The notes under the pieces are model-generated. The model was given only the letters and a program-made list of their open reading frames with translations, was not told the DNA's origin and searched no databases. From Streptacidiphilus carbonis (GTDB lineage Bacteria > Actinomycetota > Actinomycetes > Streptomycetales > Streptomycetaceae), in assembly GCF_000787775.1 (NCBI RefSeq), contig NZ_BBPM01000029.1, positions 28,536-92,535 of the forward strand: a stretch of DNA of 64,000 bases, read 5' to 3'. Made by a program: the position numbers and the translations under genes. Positions within the stretch are counted from its first letter, which is position 1. Each line of letters begins with the position of its first letter. Shown here one piece after another: positions 52,633 to 61,272 of this stretch.

Positions 52633-53325
52633 TCAGCGCGGCCGGCCGCCCTTGGGCATCCGCGCGCCCTTGGGCAGCGGGCCCTTGGGGATCGGCGCGT
52701 TGGTCATCAGGTCGCCCATCGCCCGCAGCCGGTCGTTGATCTGGGTGACCTGCGACGCGGGAAGGGTCCGGGACATCCGGGTCAGGTGCAGCTGGAGCTT
52801 CTTCAGCGGGATCTGGCCCTCGTCGTCGCCGACGATGATGTCGATCACCGGGACGTCGCCGACGACCCGGCTCATCTTGCGCTTCTCGGCGGCCATCAAC
52901 GGGCGCAGCCGGTTGATGTTGCCCTCGCCCACCAGCACGATGCCGGGGCGGCCCACCGCGCGGTGCACCGCGTCCTGCTGGCGGGTGGCCGCGACCACGG
53001 GGGTGACCGTCCAGCCGCGCTTGATGTTGTTCAGGACGGCCGCGGCAGCGCCGGGCTGTCCGTCCATCTGCCCGAAGGCGGCCTTCTCGGCCCTGCGGCC
53101 GAAGACCACGACGGCGGCCAGCAGCCCCGCGAAGAGGCCGAGCACGCCCAGGTAGATCGGGTGTCCGATCAAGAAGCCGATAACCAGGAGCACCGCGAAG
53201 GTGCCGAGCCCGATACCGGCGATGATGAGACCGATCTTCGGGTCGACCCGCTTGGTCATGGTGTACGCCAGACGGATCTGCTTCAGCCGTCCGGGGTTTT
53301 CGTCGGTGGTTTCCTGCCTCGCCAT
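52633..53325 (-). CDS. DUF4191 membrane protein
   Basis: The 230-residue protein starts MARQETTDENPGRLKQIRLA, has two membrane helices near residues 28-48 and 52-72, and a cytoplasmic domain with the conserved GWTVTPVVAATRQQDAVHRAVGRPGIVLVGEG. This matches DUF4191, conserved beside lipA and glnA in actinobacteria. No function is known. The C-terminus has repeated Lys-Gly-Pro-Leu-like units. The in-frame stretch upstream of 53325 has no homology-like sequence. Confidence 0.85.
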   Translation of the reverse strand: MARQETTDENPGRLKQIRLAYTMTKRVDPKIGLIIAGIGLGTFAVLLVIGFLIGHPIYLGVLGLFAGLLAAVVVFGRRAEKAAFGQMDGQPGAAAAVLNNIKRGWTVTPVVAATRQQDAVHRAVGRPGIVLVGEGNINRLRPLMAAEKRKMSRVVGDVPVIDIIVGDDEGQIPLKKLQLHLTRMSRTLPASQVTQINDRLRAMGDLMTNAPIPKGPLPKGARMPKGGRPR

Positions 53326-53417
53326 GCCGCCATCGTACGGTGCGACTGATCCGGTTACCCAAGCCCGGGGGTCGGAAACCGTATCGGGTTGATCTCGTTG
53401 CGGCGGACGGCCGTCCG

Positions 53418-53651
53418 TCAGTGCGCCGAGCCGACCAGGACGCTGTGGACGTCCTCGCGGTCCCGGGCATGGCGGCGGTTCTCGCAGACCGCGTCCCAGG
53501 CGTTGCGCCGGGCGGTCTCGTGCCCGCCGCGGAGCAGGACGGACTCCGCCATCCGCAGGGCGCCGCCGAGCAGGCCGCCGCTCAGACTCGTGCTGATGTG
53601 GCCGGTGACGGGCTGCCCCGCACCGGGTCGTACGTGTTTCGTCGACTGCAT
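53418..53651 (-). CDS. Small conserved actinobacterial protein between lipA and DUF4191
   Basis: The 77-residue product (MQSTKHVRPGAGQPVTGHIS start; GGLLGGALRMAESVLLRGGHE core; ARRNAWDAVCENRRHARDRE end) is basic, soluble-looking and probably helical in its second half. I recall a similar protein at the same place in other Streptomyces but no assigned function. GAGGGGAG lies upstream of the ATG at 53651; an in-frame ATG at 53786 has none. Confidence 0.6.
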   Translation of the reverse strand: MQSTKHVRPGAGQPVTGHISTSLSGGLLGGALRMAESVLLRGGHETARRNAWDAVCENRRHARDREDVHSVLVGSAH

Positions 53652-53735
53652 CCTGAACCACTCCCCTCGTGGTCGTGCTGTCCGGAACATGAACGTGCTG
53701 TTCTGGCCGTGCGTCGGCCGCGTCTCCGGGGTGGC

Positions 53736-53807
53736 GCCGCGACGGTGCTGTTCCGTCGCGGCGACTTCCACCCCCATCGTCACCACACTGTGTTACCGCG
53801 TGGTGAC
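53736..53807 (-). terminator. Hairpins between lipA and the small gene
   Basis: GCCGCGACGG/CCGTCGCGGC (53736-53745 and 53753-53762, loop of seven) and GTCACCAC/GTGGTGAC (53779-53786 and 53800-53807) are two inverted repeats in the 206-base gap. The first is the more terminator-like for lipA. Confidence 0.45.
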
Positions 53808-53857
53808 CCCCGGGTCAAACATGCATGAAGCCCTGTGGCGGGTTTCGGGCGATCTGT

Positions 53858-54808
53858 TCAGACGGTGGCCCCGCGCCGTTCCAGGGCCTGGCGGTAGAGG
53901 CGTCCGGCGCGGTAGGAGGAGCGGACCAGCGGGCCTGACATGACGCCGGCGAAGCCGATCTCCTCGGCCTCCTGCTGCAGCTCCACGAACTCCTGCGGCT
54001 TCACCCAGCGCTCGACCGGGTGGTGCCTGGGGGAGGGGCGCAGGTACTGGGTGATGGTGATCAGCTCGCAGCCGGCCTCGTGCAGGTCGCGAAGGGCCTC
54101 GCTGACCTCCTCGCGGGTCTCGCCCATGCCCAGGATCAGGTTGGACTTGGTGACCAGACCGACGGCCCGGGCCTCGGTGATGACCTTGAGCGAGCGCTCG
54201 TAGCGGAAGCCGGGACGGATCCGCTTGAAGATCCGGGGCACCGTCTCGACGTTGTGCGCGAGCACCTGCGGGCGCGACGAGAAGACCTCGGCCAGCTGCT
54301 CGGGGACGGCGTTGAAGTCGGGGATCAGCAGCTCGACGCCGGTCCGCCCGGTCGGCCGGTCGGCGGTGACCGCGTGGATCTGGCGCACCGTCTCGGCGTA
54401 GAGCCAGGCGCCGCCGTCCTCCAGGTCGTCGCGGGCGACGCCGGTGATGGTGGCGTAGTTGAGGTCCATGGTGAGCACGGACTCGGCGACCCGGCGCGGC
54501 TCGTCGCGGTCGAAGTCGGCCGGCTTGCCGGTGTCGATCTGGCAGAAGTCGCAGCGCCGGGTGCACTGGTCGCCGCCGATGAGGAAGGTCGCCTCGCGGT
54601 CCTCCCAGCACTCGAAGATGTTGGGGCAGCCGGCCTCCTGGCAGACCGTGTGCAGCCCCTCCTTCTTCACCAGCGACTGGAGAGCCGTGTACTCGGGCCC
54701 CATTTTGGCCCGGGTCTTGATCCACTCCGGCTTCCGCTCGATCGGGGTCTCGCTGTTGCGGACCTCCAGACGCAGCATCTTCCGACCGTCGGGTGCGACA
54801 GCGGACAC
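53858..54808 (-). CDS. lipA: Lipoyl synthase
   Basis: LipA is a radical-SAM enzyme that inserts two sulfur atoms into octanoyl groups on E2 subunits and GcvH. The 316-residue protein has the auxiliary-cluster motif [12 protein letters not shown] near residue 55 and the radical-SAM motif [11 protein letters not shown] near 85, plus the terminal RSSYRAG with its conserved Ser. GTG at 54808 has GGGAG seven bases upstream. It follows lipB in the same direction with a 136-base gap that contains unusual repeats. Its target SucB is encoded at the end of the window. Confidence 0.95.
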   Translation of the reverse strand: MSAVAPDGRKMLRLEVRNSETPIERKPEWIKTRAKMGPEYTALQSLVKKEGLHTVCQEAGCPNIFECWEDREATFLIGGDQCTRRCDFCQIDTGKPADFDRDEPRRVAESVLTMDLNYATITGVARDDLEDGGAWLYAETVRQIHAVTADRPTGRTGVELLIPDFNAVPEQLAEVFSSRPQVLAHNVETVPRIFKRIRPGFRYERSLKVITEARAVGLVTKSNLILGMGETREEVSEALRDLHEAGCELITITQYLRPSPRHHPVERWVKPQEFVELQQEAEEIGFAGVMSGPLVRSSYRAGRLYRQALERRGATV

Positions 54809-54820
54809 GTAGCGGCTCCC

Positions 54821-54868
54821 TCAATGTTGATCAATATTGATGTGGTGCGGGCTTGATGTGGTGCGGGC
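54821..54868 (-). promoter_or_regulatory. lipA leader: tandem palindromic decamers and a 16-bp tandem duplication
   Basis: TCAATGTTGA (54821-54830) and TCAATATTGA (54831-54840) follow each other directly; both are self-complementary or nearly so. TTGATGTGGTGCGGGC is then present twice in perfect tandem (54837-54852 and 54853-54868). The AT-rich decamers stand 12-32 bases before the lipA start and may be an operator. Confidence 0.6.
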
Positions 54869-54944
54869 TCTCACTCGAACTTCCAGGCGGTCCCCCCAGG
54901 GTACGCCTGTGATTCCATGGGCCGGTCGGCCCCCGGGCCACCCT

Positions 54945-55829
54945 TCAGACGGCAACAGCGGGGGACGGCGGCTGATTCCCGGTCGGTGCCGGGGCGTTGT
55001 CCGACCGGGCGGTGTCCGACCGGGCGGTGCCGGAAGGGATGCTCTCGGCAGCGGCGGATCCGCCGAGTACCTCGCCCAGGTGCCGCTGCACCGCGGGCAG
55101 CGCCTCGGCGACGGTGACGTCCCGGCCCAGTTCGGTGCTGAGCGAGCCGACCCCGGCGTCGCGGATGCCGCAGGGGATGATCTGGTCGAACCAGGTCATG
55201 TCGGGGTCGCAGTTCAGGGCGAAGCCGTGCATGGTCACCCCGCGGGCGACCCGGACCCCGATGGCGGTCAGCTTGCGGTCGTCGCCGCGCTGGCCGGCGT
55301 TGGACGCGGCGTACTCGGGGCCGGCCAGCCGGGGGTCCAGGCCGAGCTTGGCGCCCATCCGCAGGGTCAGCGCGCCGATGTCCACCACCCGCTCCTGGTC
55401 CACCACGGCGCCGGGAAGCTCCTCGCCGAGCACCCATACGCCGCTGCGGCCCTCGACCCGGGTGGTGGCCACGCCGAACTCGGCGCAGGCCCGGATCAGT
55501 GCCTCCTCCAGCCGGCGCACGTAGGCGACCACGTCCATCGGCTCGGGCAGCTTCACGATCGGGTAGCCGATCAGCTGGCCCGGACCGTGCCAGGTGATCT
55601 CGCCGCCCCGGGTCACCTCGACCACCGGGGTGCCGTCCAGCGGGTAGTCCTCGCGGCGGGTGCGGCGGCCGGCGGTGTAGACGGGCAGGTGCTCCAGCAG
55701 CAGGACGGTGTCCGGTATCTCGTCGGCGACCCGCAGGGCGTGCAGCCGCTGCTGCTCGGCCAGGGCCTCCTCGTAGGGAACCGCCCGCTCGCCGATGCCC
55801 AGGTGCACAAAGCGCAGTCCGCCGCCCAC
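54945..55829 (-). CDS. lipB: Octanoyl-[ACP]:protein N-octanoyltransferase
   Basis: LipB moves octanoate from ACP to lipoyl domains, the step before LipA. The 294-residue protein has [17 protein letters not shown] near residue 75, the conserved Lys of [10 protein letters not shown] near 160 and the nucleophile Cys in IIPCGI near 195. The C-terminal 40 residues are a low-complexity tail with a repeated Ala-Arg-Ser-Asp unit. I choose GTG at 55829 because AGAGGGG lies upstream and the family start (RFVHLGIG) follows; an in-frame ATG at 56018 is too far. Three tandem 12-bp repeats sit in the leader. Confidence 0.93.
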   Translation of the reverse strand: MGGGLRFVHLGIGERAVPYEEALAEQQRLHALRVADEIPDTVLLLEHLPVYTAGRRTRREDYPLDGTPVVEVTRGGEITWHGPGQLIGYPIVKLPEPMDVVAYVRRLEEALIRACAEFGVATTRVEGRSGVWVLGEELPGAVVDQERVVDIGALTLRMGAKLGLDPRLAGPEYAASNAGQRGDDRKLTAIGVRVARGVTMHGFALNCDPDMTWFDQIIPCGIRDAGVGSLSTELGRDVTVAEALPAVQRHLGEVLGGSAAAESIPSGTARSDTARSDNAPAPTGNQPPSPAVAV

Positions 55830-55865
55830 CGCAACCGCCCCTCTTCCGTCCGTCTTCCGCCTGCC

Positions 55866-55901
55866 GTGCCGCAGTCCGTGCCGCAGTCCGTGCTGCAGTC
55901 C
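55866..55901 (-). repeat. Three tandem 12-bp repeats in the lipB leader
   Basis: On the + strand GTGCCGCAGTCC occurs at 55866 and 55878 and, with one change, at 55890. They begin about 37 bases before the lipB start codon. Confidence 0.7.
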
Positions 55902-55935
55902 CTGCCACTCTACGACTGCCGGGACCCGCCGATGG

Positions 55936-55975
55936 GATGACAGAGATTGAAATCTGTCATCACATCGTGCATAGT
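55936..55975 (+). promoter_or_regulatory. Promoter and TetR-type operator of the aldo/keto reductase-tetR operon
   Basis: GATGACAGA (55936-55944) and TCTGTCATC (55953-55961) form a perfect inverted repeat with an eight-base spacer. TTGAAA (55947-55952) and CATAGT (55970-55975) are 17 bases apart and give a near-consensus promoter, with one operator arm inside its spacer. The TetR gene at 57035 is the natural candidate for binding. Confidence 0.65.
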
Positions 55976-56016
55976 TGTCCGCAGAAGGTAGAAGACCCCG
56001 AAAGGACCGAACCCTC

Positions 56017-57018
56017 ATGGACTTCCGTCAGCTCGGCAGCACCGGCCCCCGCGTCTCCGCCATCGGCCTGGGCGCCATGGGCATGTCCGGCATGTACGGC
56101 CCCGCCGACGAGACCGAGTCGATCGCCACCGTCCACGCGGCCATGGACGCGGGCGTCACCCTCATCGACACCGGCGACTTCTACGGCATGGGCCACAACG
56201 AACTGCTGATCCGCGACGCCCTGCGCAGTAGCGGCCGCGACCGCGGCGAGGTGCAGATCAGCGTGAAGTTCGGCGCCCTGCGCGACGCCGACGGCGGCTG
56301 GCTGGGCAACGACGCCCGCCCGCAGGCCGTCAAGAACTTCCTCGCCTACTCGCTGCGCCGGCTGGGCACCGACCACATCGACATCTACCGTCCGGCCCGG
56401 CTGGACCCCGCCGTCCCGATCGAGGAGACCGTCGGCGCCATCGCCGAGCAGATCCAGGCCGGGCACGTACGCCACATCGGGCTCTCCGAGGTCGGCGCCG
56501 AGACCCTGCGCCGGGCCCACGCCGTGCACCCGATCGCCGACCTGCAGATCGAGTACTCGCTGATCTCCCGGGGCATCGAGGCCGAGATCCTGCCCACCGC
56601 CCGCGAGCTGGGCATCGGCATCACCGCCTACGGGGTGCTCTCGCGCGGTCTCATCAGCGGCCACTGGCGCGCCGACCAGGCCACGGCCCCGGGCGACTTC
56701 CGCGGCATCAGCCCCCGCTTCGCCGCCGGCAACGTCGACACCAACCTCCGGTTGGTCGAGGCCCTGCGGGCGGTCGCCGAGGCCAAGGGCGCGACCGTCG
56801 CACAGACCGCCATCGCCTGGGTGCTGGCCCAGGGCGAGTCCATCGTCCCGCTGGTCGGCGCCCGCCGCCGGGAGCGGCTGAGCGAGGCCCTCGGCGCCCT
56901 CGACCTCAAGCTCGGCGCTGACGACCTGGCCGCGATCGAGGCCGCGGTCCCGGCCGGTGCCGCCGCGGGCGACCGGTACGCGGCCGCGCAGATGGCACAT
57001 CTGGACAGCGAGAAGTAA
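56017..57018 (+). CDS. Aldo/keto reductase (pyridoxal reductase-like subfamily)
   Basis: The 333-residue protein has [16 protein letters not shown] with the catalytic Asp and Tyr near residue 50, and the Lys of ISVKFGA near 87. The usual catalytic His is replaced: the segment reads [10 protein letters not shown], a variant I recall in a common subfamily of large aldo/keto reductases. It should still bind NADPH. The substrate is unknown. GAAAGGA precedes the ATG at 56017. It is followed 16 bases later by a TetR gene, and both are probably controlled from the operator at 55936. Confidence 0.85.
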   Translation: MDFRQLGSTGPRVSAIGLGAMGMSGMYGPADETESIATVHAAMDAGVTLIDTGDFYGMGHNELLIRDALRSSGRDRGEVQISVKFGALRDADGGWLGNDARPQAVKNFLAYSLRRLGTDHIDIYRPARLDPAVPIEETVGAIAEQIQAGHVRHIGLSEVGAETLRRAHAVHPIADLQIEYSLISRGIEAEILPTARELGIGITAYGVLSRGLISGHWRADQATAPGDFRGISPRFAAGNVDTNLRLVEALRAVAEAKGATVAQTAIAWVLAQGESIVPLVGARRRERLSEALGALDLKLGADDLAAIEAAVPAGAAAGDRYAAAQMAHLDSEK

Positions 57019-57034
57019 GGCCGGACGACAAGCG

Positions 57035-57622
57035 ATGGCAGAAACACCGCTCACCACCGAGCAGATCCTCGAGGCGGCGGAGGACGTCCTGCGCCGCTTC
57101 GGGCCCGCCAAGGCCACGGTGGTGGATGTGGCCCGCGTGCTCGGCGTCAGCCACGGCACGGTCTACCGCCACTTCCCGAGCAAGGCGGCGCTGCGGGCCG
57201 CGGTCGCCCGCCGCTGGCTGGACCGCGCCCATGCGGCGCTGCCCGCCATCGCGACCGGATCCCAGTCCCCGGACCGCCGGCTCCGGCTCTGGCTGGAGGC
57301 CCTGTACGGGGCCAAGAAGCGCAAGGCGCTCGACGACCCCGAACTGTTCGCCACCTACTCGGTGCTGGCCACCGAGAGCCACGAGGTGCTCGACGAGCAC
57401 ATAAGGACCCTGCAGGCGCAGCTCGCCGTGATCATCGCCGAGGGCCAGGACGACGGGATCTTCGCCCGCGACGGCGACCCGCTGACGCTGGCTCAGATCG
57501 TCTTCCAGGCCACCGGCCGCTTCCACGACCCGGTCTACGCACCGGTCTGGTCCGCCCCGAACGCGGACCGCGACTTCGCCGCCGTCGTCGGCCTGCTGCT
57601 GCGGGGCCTCGCGGCGCGCTGA
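57035..57622 (+). CDS. TetR-family transcriptional regulator
   Basis: The 195-residue protein starts with a TetR HTH (TTEQILEAAEDVLRRFG, then LGVSHGTVYRHFPSKAALRA) and has a helical ligand domain. The YRHFPSK recognition helix is typical. Its place directly after the aldo/keto reductase, and the inverted repeat in the promoter, make it the likely repressor of this operon. The effector is unknown. ATG at 57035 has only a weak binding site, so coupling to the preceding gene is possible. Confidence 0.9.
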   Translation: MAETPLTTEQILEAAEDVLRRFGPAKATVVDVARVLGVSHGTVYRHFPSKAALRAAVARRWLDRAHAALPAIATGSQSPDRRLRLWLEALYGAKKRKALDDPELFATYSVLATESHEVLDEHIRTLQAQLAVIIAEGQDDGIFARDGDPLTLAQIVFQATGRFHDPVYAPVWSAPNADRDFAAVVGLLLRGLAAR

Positions 57623-57679
57623 CGCGCCCTCAGGGTCCGCTGCCACGGCCGTTGTCGGCATCGCCTCAACGGGGGGATG

Positions 57680-57707
57680 TTGTCACTCGATCGGACGAAC
57701 GTAGAGA
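57680..57707 (+). promoter_or_regulatory. Candidate promoter of the NsdA-like regulator gene
   Basis: TTGTCA (57680-57685) and TAGAGA (57702-57707) are 16 bases apart. A CGTAT-N6-ATACG inverted repeat follows at 57708-57723. Confidence 0.4.
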
Positions 57708-57827
57708 CGTATTCGGCCATACGGGTCAAATGCTCGCTACATTCACGCCGTTCCCGTAGGGAGCTCGCGGGGCGTTCCGGGGAGCGCACCCCGGTGCCGC
57801 CGAGAGCCCCCGGAAGGTGAGTGCCCT

Positions 57828-59588
57828 ATGCCCCAACGGCCAGTAACCGAGCGGCCGTCGACCGAGCCGCGTCCGGACCGCAGCCCAGTCCCGGACCTCC
57901 CTCGGTCGGTCGACCACCGGATCAGCCCGCCCCGGGCTTTGGAGCCATCCATGAGTCCCGGTCAGGCCCGTCCCGTCCCGCACCAGGCGTCGCAGCCCGA
58001 GGTCCGCTCCCAGGCCGACAGGTCGCAGAACGCACGGTTGGCGGCGCTGATCGAGGAGGCCGGGTTCTCCCACGCCGGCCTCGCCCGGCGGGTCGACCAG
58101 CTCGGCCTGGAGCACGGCCTGGACCTGCGCTACGACAAGACCTCGGTGACCCGCTGGCTCCGCGGTCAGCAGCCGCGCGGGGCGACCCCCGCACTGATCG
58201 CCGAGGTCTTCACCCGCCGCCTCGGCCGCCGGCTGAGCGCGCAGGACCTGGGGCTGGACGCCTGCGCGCCGGTGTACGCGGGGCTGGAGTTCGCCGAGAC
58301 CCCGGCCGAGGCGGTGGACATCGTCAGCAGCATGTGGCGCAAGGACACCGGCGCCCACTCGGAGCTGCGCCGGATCGCCTTCACCCCGGCCGGTCTGGTG
58401 GTCCCCAGCCGGGACTGGCTGATCGGCCGCACCGACGACCGGGTCGCCAGGGAGACCCCGCAGGAGCTGGGCATCGCCGCCCCGCCGCTGCGTCCCGGAC
58501 TGCGCCCCGGGCATCCGGCCGGGCACTCGGGCATCCCCGCGCAGACCCGTCGTCCGCTCACTCCCGGAGCACTGGGGGCCGGCGGCCCGGTCGGGGCTCC
58601 GGTGGGGGGCTCGGGCGGGATCGGCCACGGCGAGCTGCTGCCCGCCCCGGCCCCGCCGGCCCACCCGCCGCGCGGACTGCAGCGGGTCGGCCGCGGCGAC
58701 GTCGCCGCGGTCCGCGCCGTCGGCGACCTGTTCCGTTCGCTGGACAACGCCTACGGCGGCGGGCACGCCCGGCAGGCGCTGATCCGGTACCTGGAGAGCG
58801 AGGCCGAGCCGATGCTGCGGGGCCGCTACAGCGAGCCCATCGGCCGCTCGCTGTTCGGCGCCGTCGCCGACCTCACCCGGCTGGCCGGGTGGACCTCCTA
58901 CGACATCGGCGCGCACGGTCTGGCCCAGCGCTACTTCGTGCAGTCGCTGCGGTTGGCCCAGGCGGCCAACGACCGGCTCTACGGCGCGTACATCCTGGTC
59001 ACCATGAGCCGCCAGGCGGTCTACCTGGGCCACGGCCGGGAGGCCGTGCAGCTGGCCAGGGTGGCCCAGCAGGGGATCGGCAGCGCGGCGCCCAGCCCGG
59101 TTCAGGCCCTGATGCACGCGGCCGAGGCGCGGGGGCACGGGGTGATCGGCGACGCCCGCTCCTGCACCACCTCGCTGGTCCGCGCGGAGCGGGCGCTGCA
59201 GACCGCGCGCCCCGGCGACGACCTGCCGCCGTGGGCCCGCTTCTTCGACGAGGCCCAACTCGCCGACGAGTTCGGCCACTGCTACCGCGATCTGCAGCAA
59301 TGGCGCCCCTGCGCGCAGCACGCGGAGCGGTCGCTCCGGCTCCGGGCCGCGGGCTACGCCCGCAGCCGGGTGTTCTGCCGCATCGTGCTGGCCACGGCGA
59401 GGCTGGGGATGGGCGAGATCGACGAGGCCTGCACCGGCGCCACGGAGGCGCTGCGCGGGGCCGCGGAGATGCGGTCGCTCCGTGCGGTCGAGTACGTCCG
59501 GGAGTTCAGCCGTCGGCTCGGGCCCTATCGGGGGACCACGGCCGTCCGCAGCTTCGAGGAGGCGGCGCATGCGGCCGGGGTGATCTGA
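57828..59588 (+). CDS. NsdA-like regulator with HTH and TPR region
   Basis: The 586-residue protein has a disordered start, a helix-turn-helix-like domain at about 65-140 (LAALIEEAGFSHAGLARRVD, then YDKTSVTRWLRGQQPRG), a Pro/Gly-rich linker near 220-285 and a helical TPR-like C-terminal half (FVQSLRLAQAANDRLYGAYI and following). This architecture is like NsdA and related Streptomyces regulators that affect development and antibiotic production. The specific target is not predictable. The start is ATG 57828 with GGAAGG upstream. Its terminator is palindrome B. Confidence 0.75.
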   Translation: MPQRPVTERPSTEPRPDRSPVPDLPRSVDHRISPPRALEPSMSPGQARPVPHQASQPEVRSQADRSQNARLAALIEEAGFSHAGLARRVDQLGLEHGLDLRYDKTSVTRWLRGQQPRGATPALIAEVFTRRLGRRLSAQDLGLDACAPVYAGLEFAETPAEAVDIVSSMWRKDTGAHSELRRIAFTPAGLVVPSRDWLIGRTDDRVARETPQELGIAAPPLRPGLRPGHPAGHSGIPAQTRRPLTPGALGAGGPVGAPVGGSGGIGHGELLPAPAPPAHPPRGLQRVGRGDVAAVRAVGDLFRSLDNAYGGGHARQALIRYLESEAEPMLRGRYSEPIGRSLFGAVADLTRLAGWTSYDIGAHGLAQRYFVQSLRLAQAANDRLYGAYILVTMSRQAVYLGHGREAVQLARVAQQGIGSAAPSPVQALMHAAEARGHGVIGDARSCTTSLVRAERALQTARPGDDLPPWARFFDEAQLADEFGHCYRDLQQWRPCAQHAERSLRLRAAGYARSRVFCRIVLATARLGMGEIDEACTGATEALRGAAEMRSLRAVEYVREFSRRLGPYRGTTAVRSFEEAAHAAGVI

Positions 59589-59611
59589 CGGGTTGTTCCT
59601 GGTTGCTGTTC

Positions 59612-59653
59612 GCGCAGTTCCCCGCGCCCCCGAAGGGGCGCGGGGAACTGCGC
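59612..59653. repeat. Intergenic palindrome, copy B (short form), also a bidirectional terminator
   Basis: Perfect 19-bp arms GCGCAGTTCCCCGCGCCCC (59612-59630) and complement (59635-59653) enclose the tetraloop CGAA between convergent genes. It is the core of copies A and C without the inner stem. Confidence 0.85.
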
Positions 59654-59656
59654 ACA

Positions 59657-60970
59657 TCAGGCAGCCCGCTCTGCCCCGGTCACGTCGGGCACCCCCAGGT
59701 CCCGCAGGACGGCGACGGCCGCCCGCCGCCCCGAGACCAGGGCTCCCTGGACCGTGCTGGTGTCGCGGTGGTCGCCGCAGACGTAGAGGCCGTGCAGCAC
59801 CCGCACGGGTCGGCGGAAGTGGTGCGGCGGCACCATCGCAGGGAGGGCGTCCGGGACGTGGCGTACCGTCAGGAACTCCCAGCCGGACGGGTCCACCCCG
59901 TAGAGCCGGCCCAGGCGCCGCCGGACCTGCGGCTCCAGTGCTGCCGGGCCGTCGGGCCCGAAGTGCGGGCGGCCCAGCACCGTGGAGGAGATCAGCGCGC
60001 CGCCGCCGGGGGCGTAGCTGCGGTCCACCTCGCTGAGGACCAGCGTGTGCGCCACCGGGGAGCTGCCCCGGTCCGCGTCCAGCAGCAGCTGCGGCGCGGC
60101 CAGCGGCGGGGCGGCGGCGACGTGGTAATAGGTGGTCACCGGGTGGTGCCCCGGCTGGTGCAGTCCGGGCAGCAGCTCGCCCGCCGAGCGGGCGTCCACG
60201 GCCACCACCACCGCCCGGCAGGGCACCCGGCCGTGCCGGGCGGTGTCGACGCCGTCCGCCGAGACCGAGGCCACCCGGACGCCCAGCCGGACCGTCCCGG
60301 CCGGCAGTGCCTCGGCGAGCTGCGCGGGGACCGCGCCGATGCCCCCGGCCGGCAGGCTGAGCCCGCCGCGGGCGTAGCCGCGCAGCACCAGGTCGGCGAC
60401 CCTGCTGCTGCTGGCCAGGTGCGGGTCGCTGAGCAGCGCGGCCAGCAGCGGGCGCAGAAAGCTCTCGACGGTCCTGGCCGGGATCCCGCGCAGCGCCAGC
60501 GCCTCGGCGGCGGTGCGCTCGGGGCGGCCCAGCAGCCGTTCGGTGGGGGTCGCGGCGAGCCGCGCCAGGGCCGCGCCGAGGCGGGCCTTGTCCCAGGGGG
60601 CGCCGATGGGGGCGCGGACGGAGTTGAGCGCGCTGCGGGCCCCGGGGGCCGCCCCGATCCGGTGCCGCCGTCCCTGCTGATGCACCAGCACCTCGGGGCT
60701 GAGCGGGCGCAGTTCGAGCCGCTGCAGGTCGAGGCTGTGGTCCAGGTCCGGGAACGAGGGATTGAGCAGGTGCGAACCGTGGTCGAGCCGGAAGCCGTCC
60801 TGGTGGTCCCCGGCCGACCTGCCGCCGATGCGGCCGGTGGCTTCCAGGACGGTGACCGCCAACCCGGCGGCGGTGAGCTGTCGCGCGGCGGCCAGTCCGG
60901 CGAGTCCGGCTCCCACCACGACCACGTCGACCGGGCTGGGCTTGCGGTGGAGCAGAGGCGTTGCGGGCAC
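59657..60970 (-). CDS. FAD-dependent amine-oxidase/desaturase-type oxidoreductase
   Basis: The 437-residue protein has the Rossmann motif VVVGAGLAGLAAARQL near residue 18, then the LEATGRIGGRS element and the C-terminal FAD block LYVCGDHRDTSTVQGALVSG. This is the NAD(P)-binding amine oxidase/phytoene desaturase-like family. The reaction and substrate are unknown. I choose GTG at 60970 because GGAGGGAG is seven bases upstream; the frame continues to an ATG at 61027. Palindrome B terminates it. Confidence 0.82.
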   Translation of the reverse strand: MPATPLLHRKPSPVDVVVVGAGLAGLAAARQLTAAGLAVTVLEATGRIGGRSAGDHQDGFRLDHGSHLLNPSFPDLDHSLDLQRLELRPLSPEVLVHQQGRRHRIGAAPGARSALNSVRAPIGAPWDKARLGAALARLAATPTERLLGRPERTAAEALALRGIPARTVESFLRPLLAALLSDPHLASSSRVADLVLRGYARGGLSLPAGGIGAVPAQLAEALPAGTVRLGVRVASVSADGVDTARHGRVPCRAVVVAVDARSAGELLPGLHQPGHHPVTTYYHVAAAPPLAAPQLLLDADRGSSPVAHTLVLSEVDRSYAPGGGALISSTVLGRPHFGPDGPAALEPQVRRRLGRLYGVDPSGWEFLTVRHVPDALPAMVPPHHFRRPVRVLHGLYVCGDHRDTSTVQGALVSGRRAAVAVLRDLGVPDVTGAERAA

Positions 60971-61272
60971 GGTGCGGCTCCCTCCAGGTGCCTCGGCCGG
61001 CTGACGCCGACCGGTCCCCCCGTCCATGCCCGGTCGAGGTGCTGATCAGACCGCCGGTTTCGGACGGAGTGAACGCACGGCGACCGTTCGACGACGGCGG
61101 GTGACTGTGGGGATGGGGGAGGGGCGCAGGCGAGCGCGGAGGGTTACTGATGCGTCGGCGTGCGCCCCCGCCGTGCGCCTGTACGCCGTCCGCGCCGCCG
61201 ACCGCGGAGGGGCCGCCGGGCACGGAGCGTGCGGGCGGGCACGGGGCATACGGACGGCGCGTCAGGTGCCGC
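60971..61272. other. Gene-free 302-base stretch
   Basis: This gap between the FAD oxidoreductase and the epimerase genes (both minus strand) holds the oxidoreductase's ribosome binding site. I see no convincing gene, promoter or hairpin in the rest. Confidence 0.5.

Noticed and set aside
57726..61223. Very long open frame on the minus strand
   Set aside because: It is opposite the regulator and oxidoreductase genes, is made of Arg, Gly and Pro-rich low-complexity sequence and has no recognisable domain; a shadow caused by high GC.
61046..61249. 67-codon frame upstream of the FAD oxidoreductase
   Set aside because: Arg/Pro/Ala-rich composition typical of a random GC-rich frame, without a binding site.
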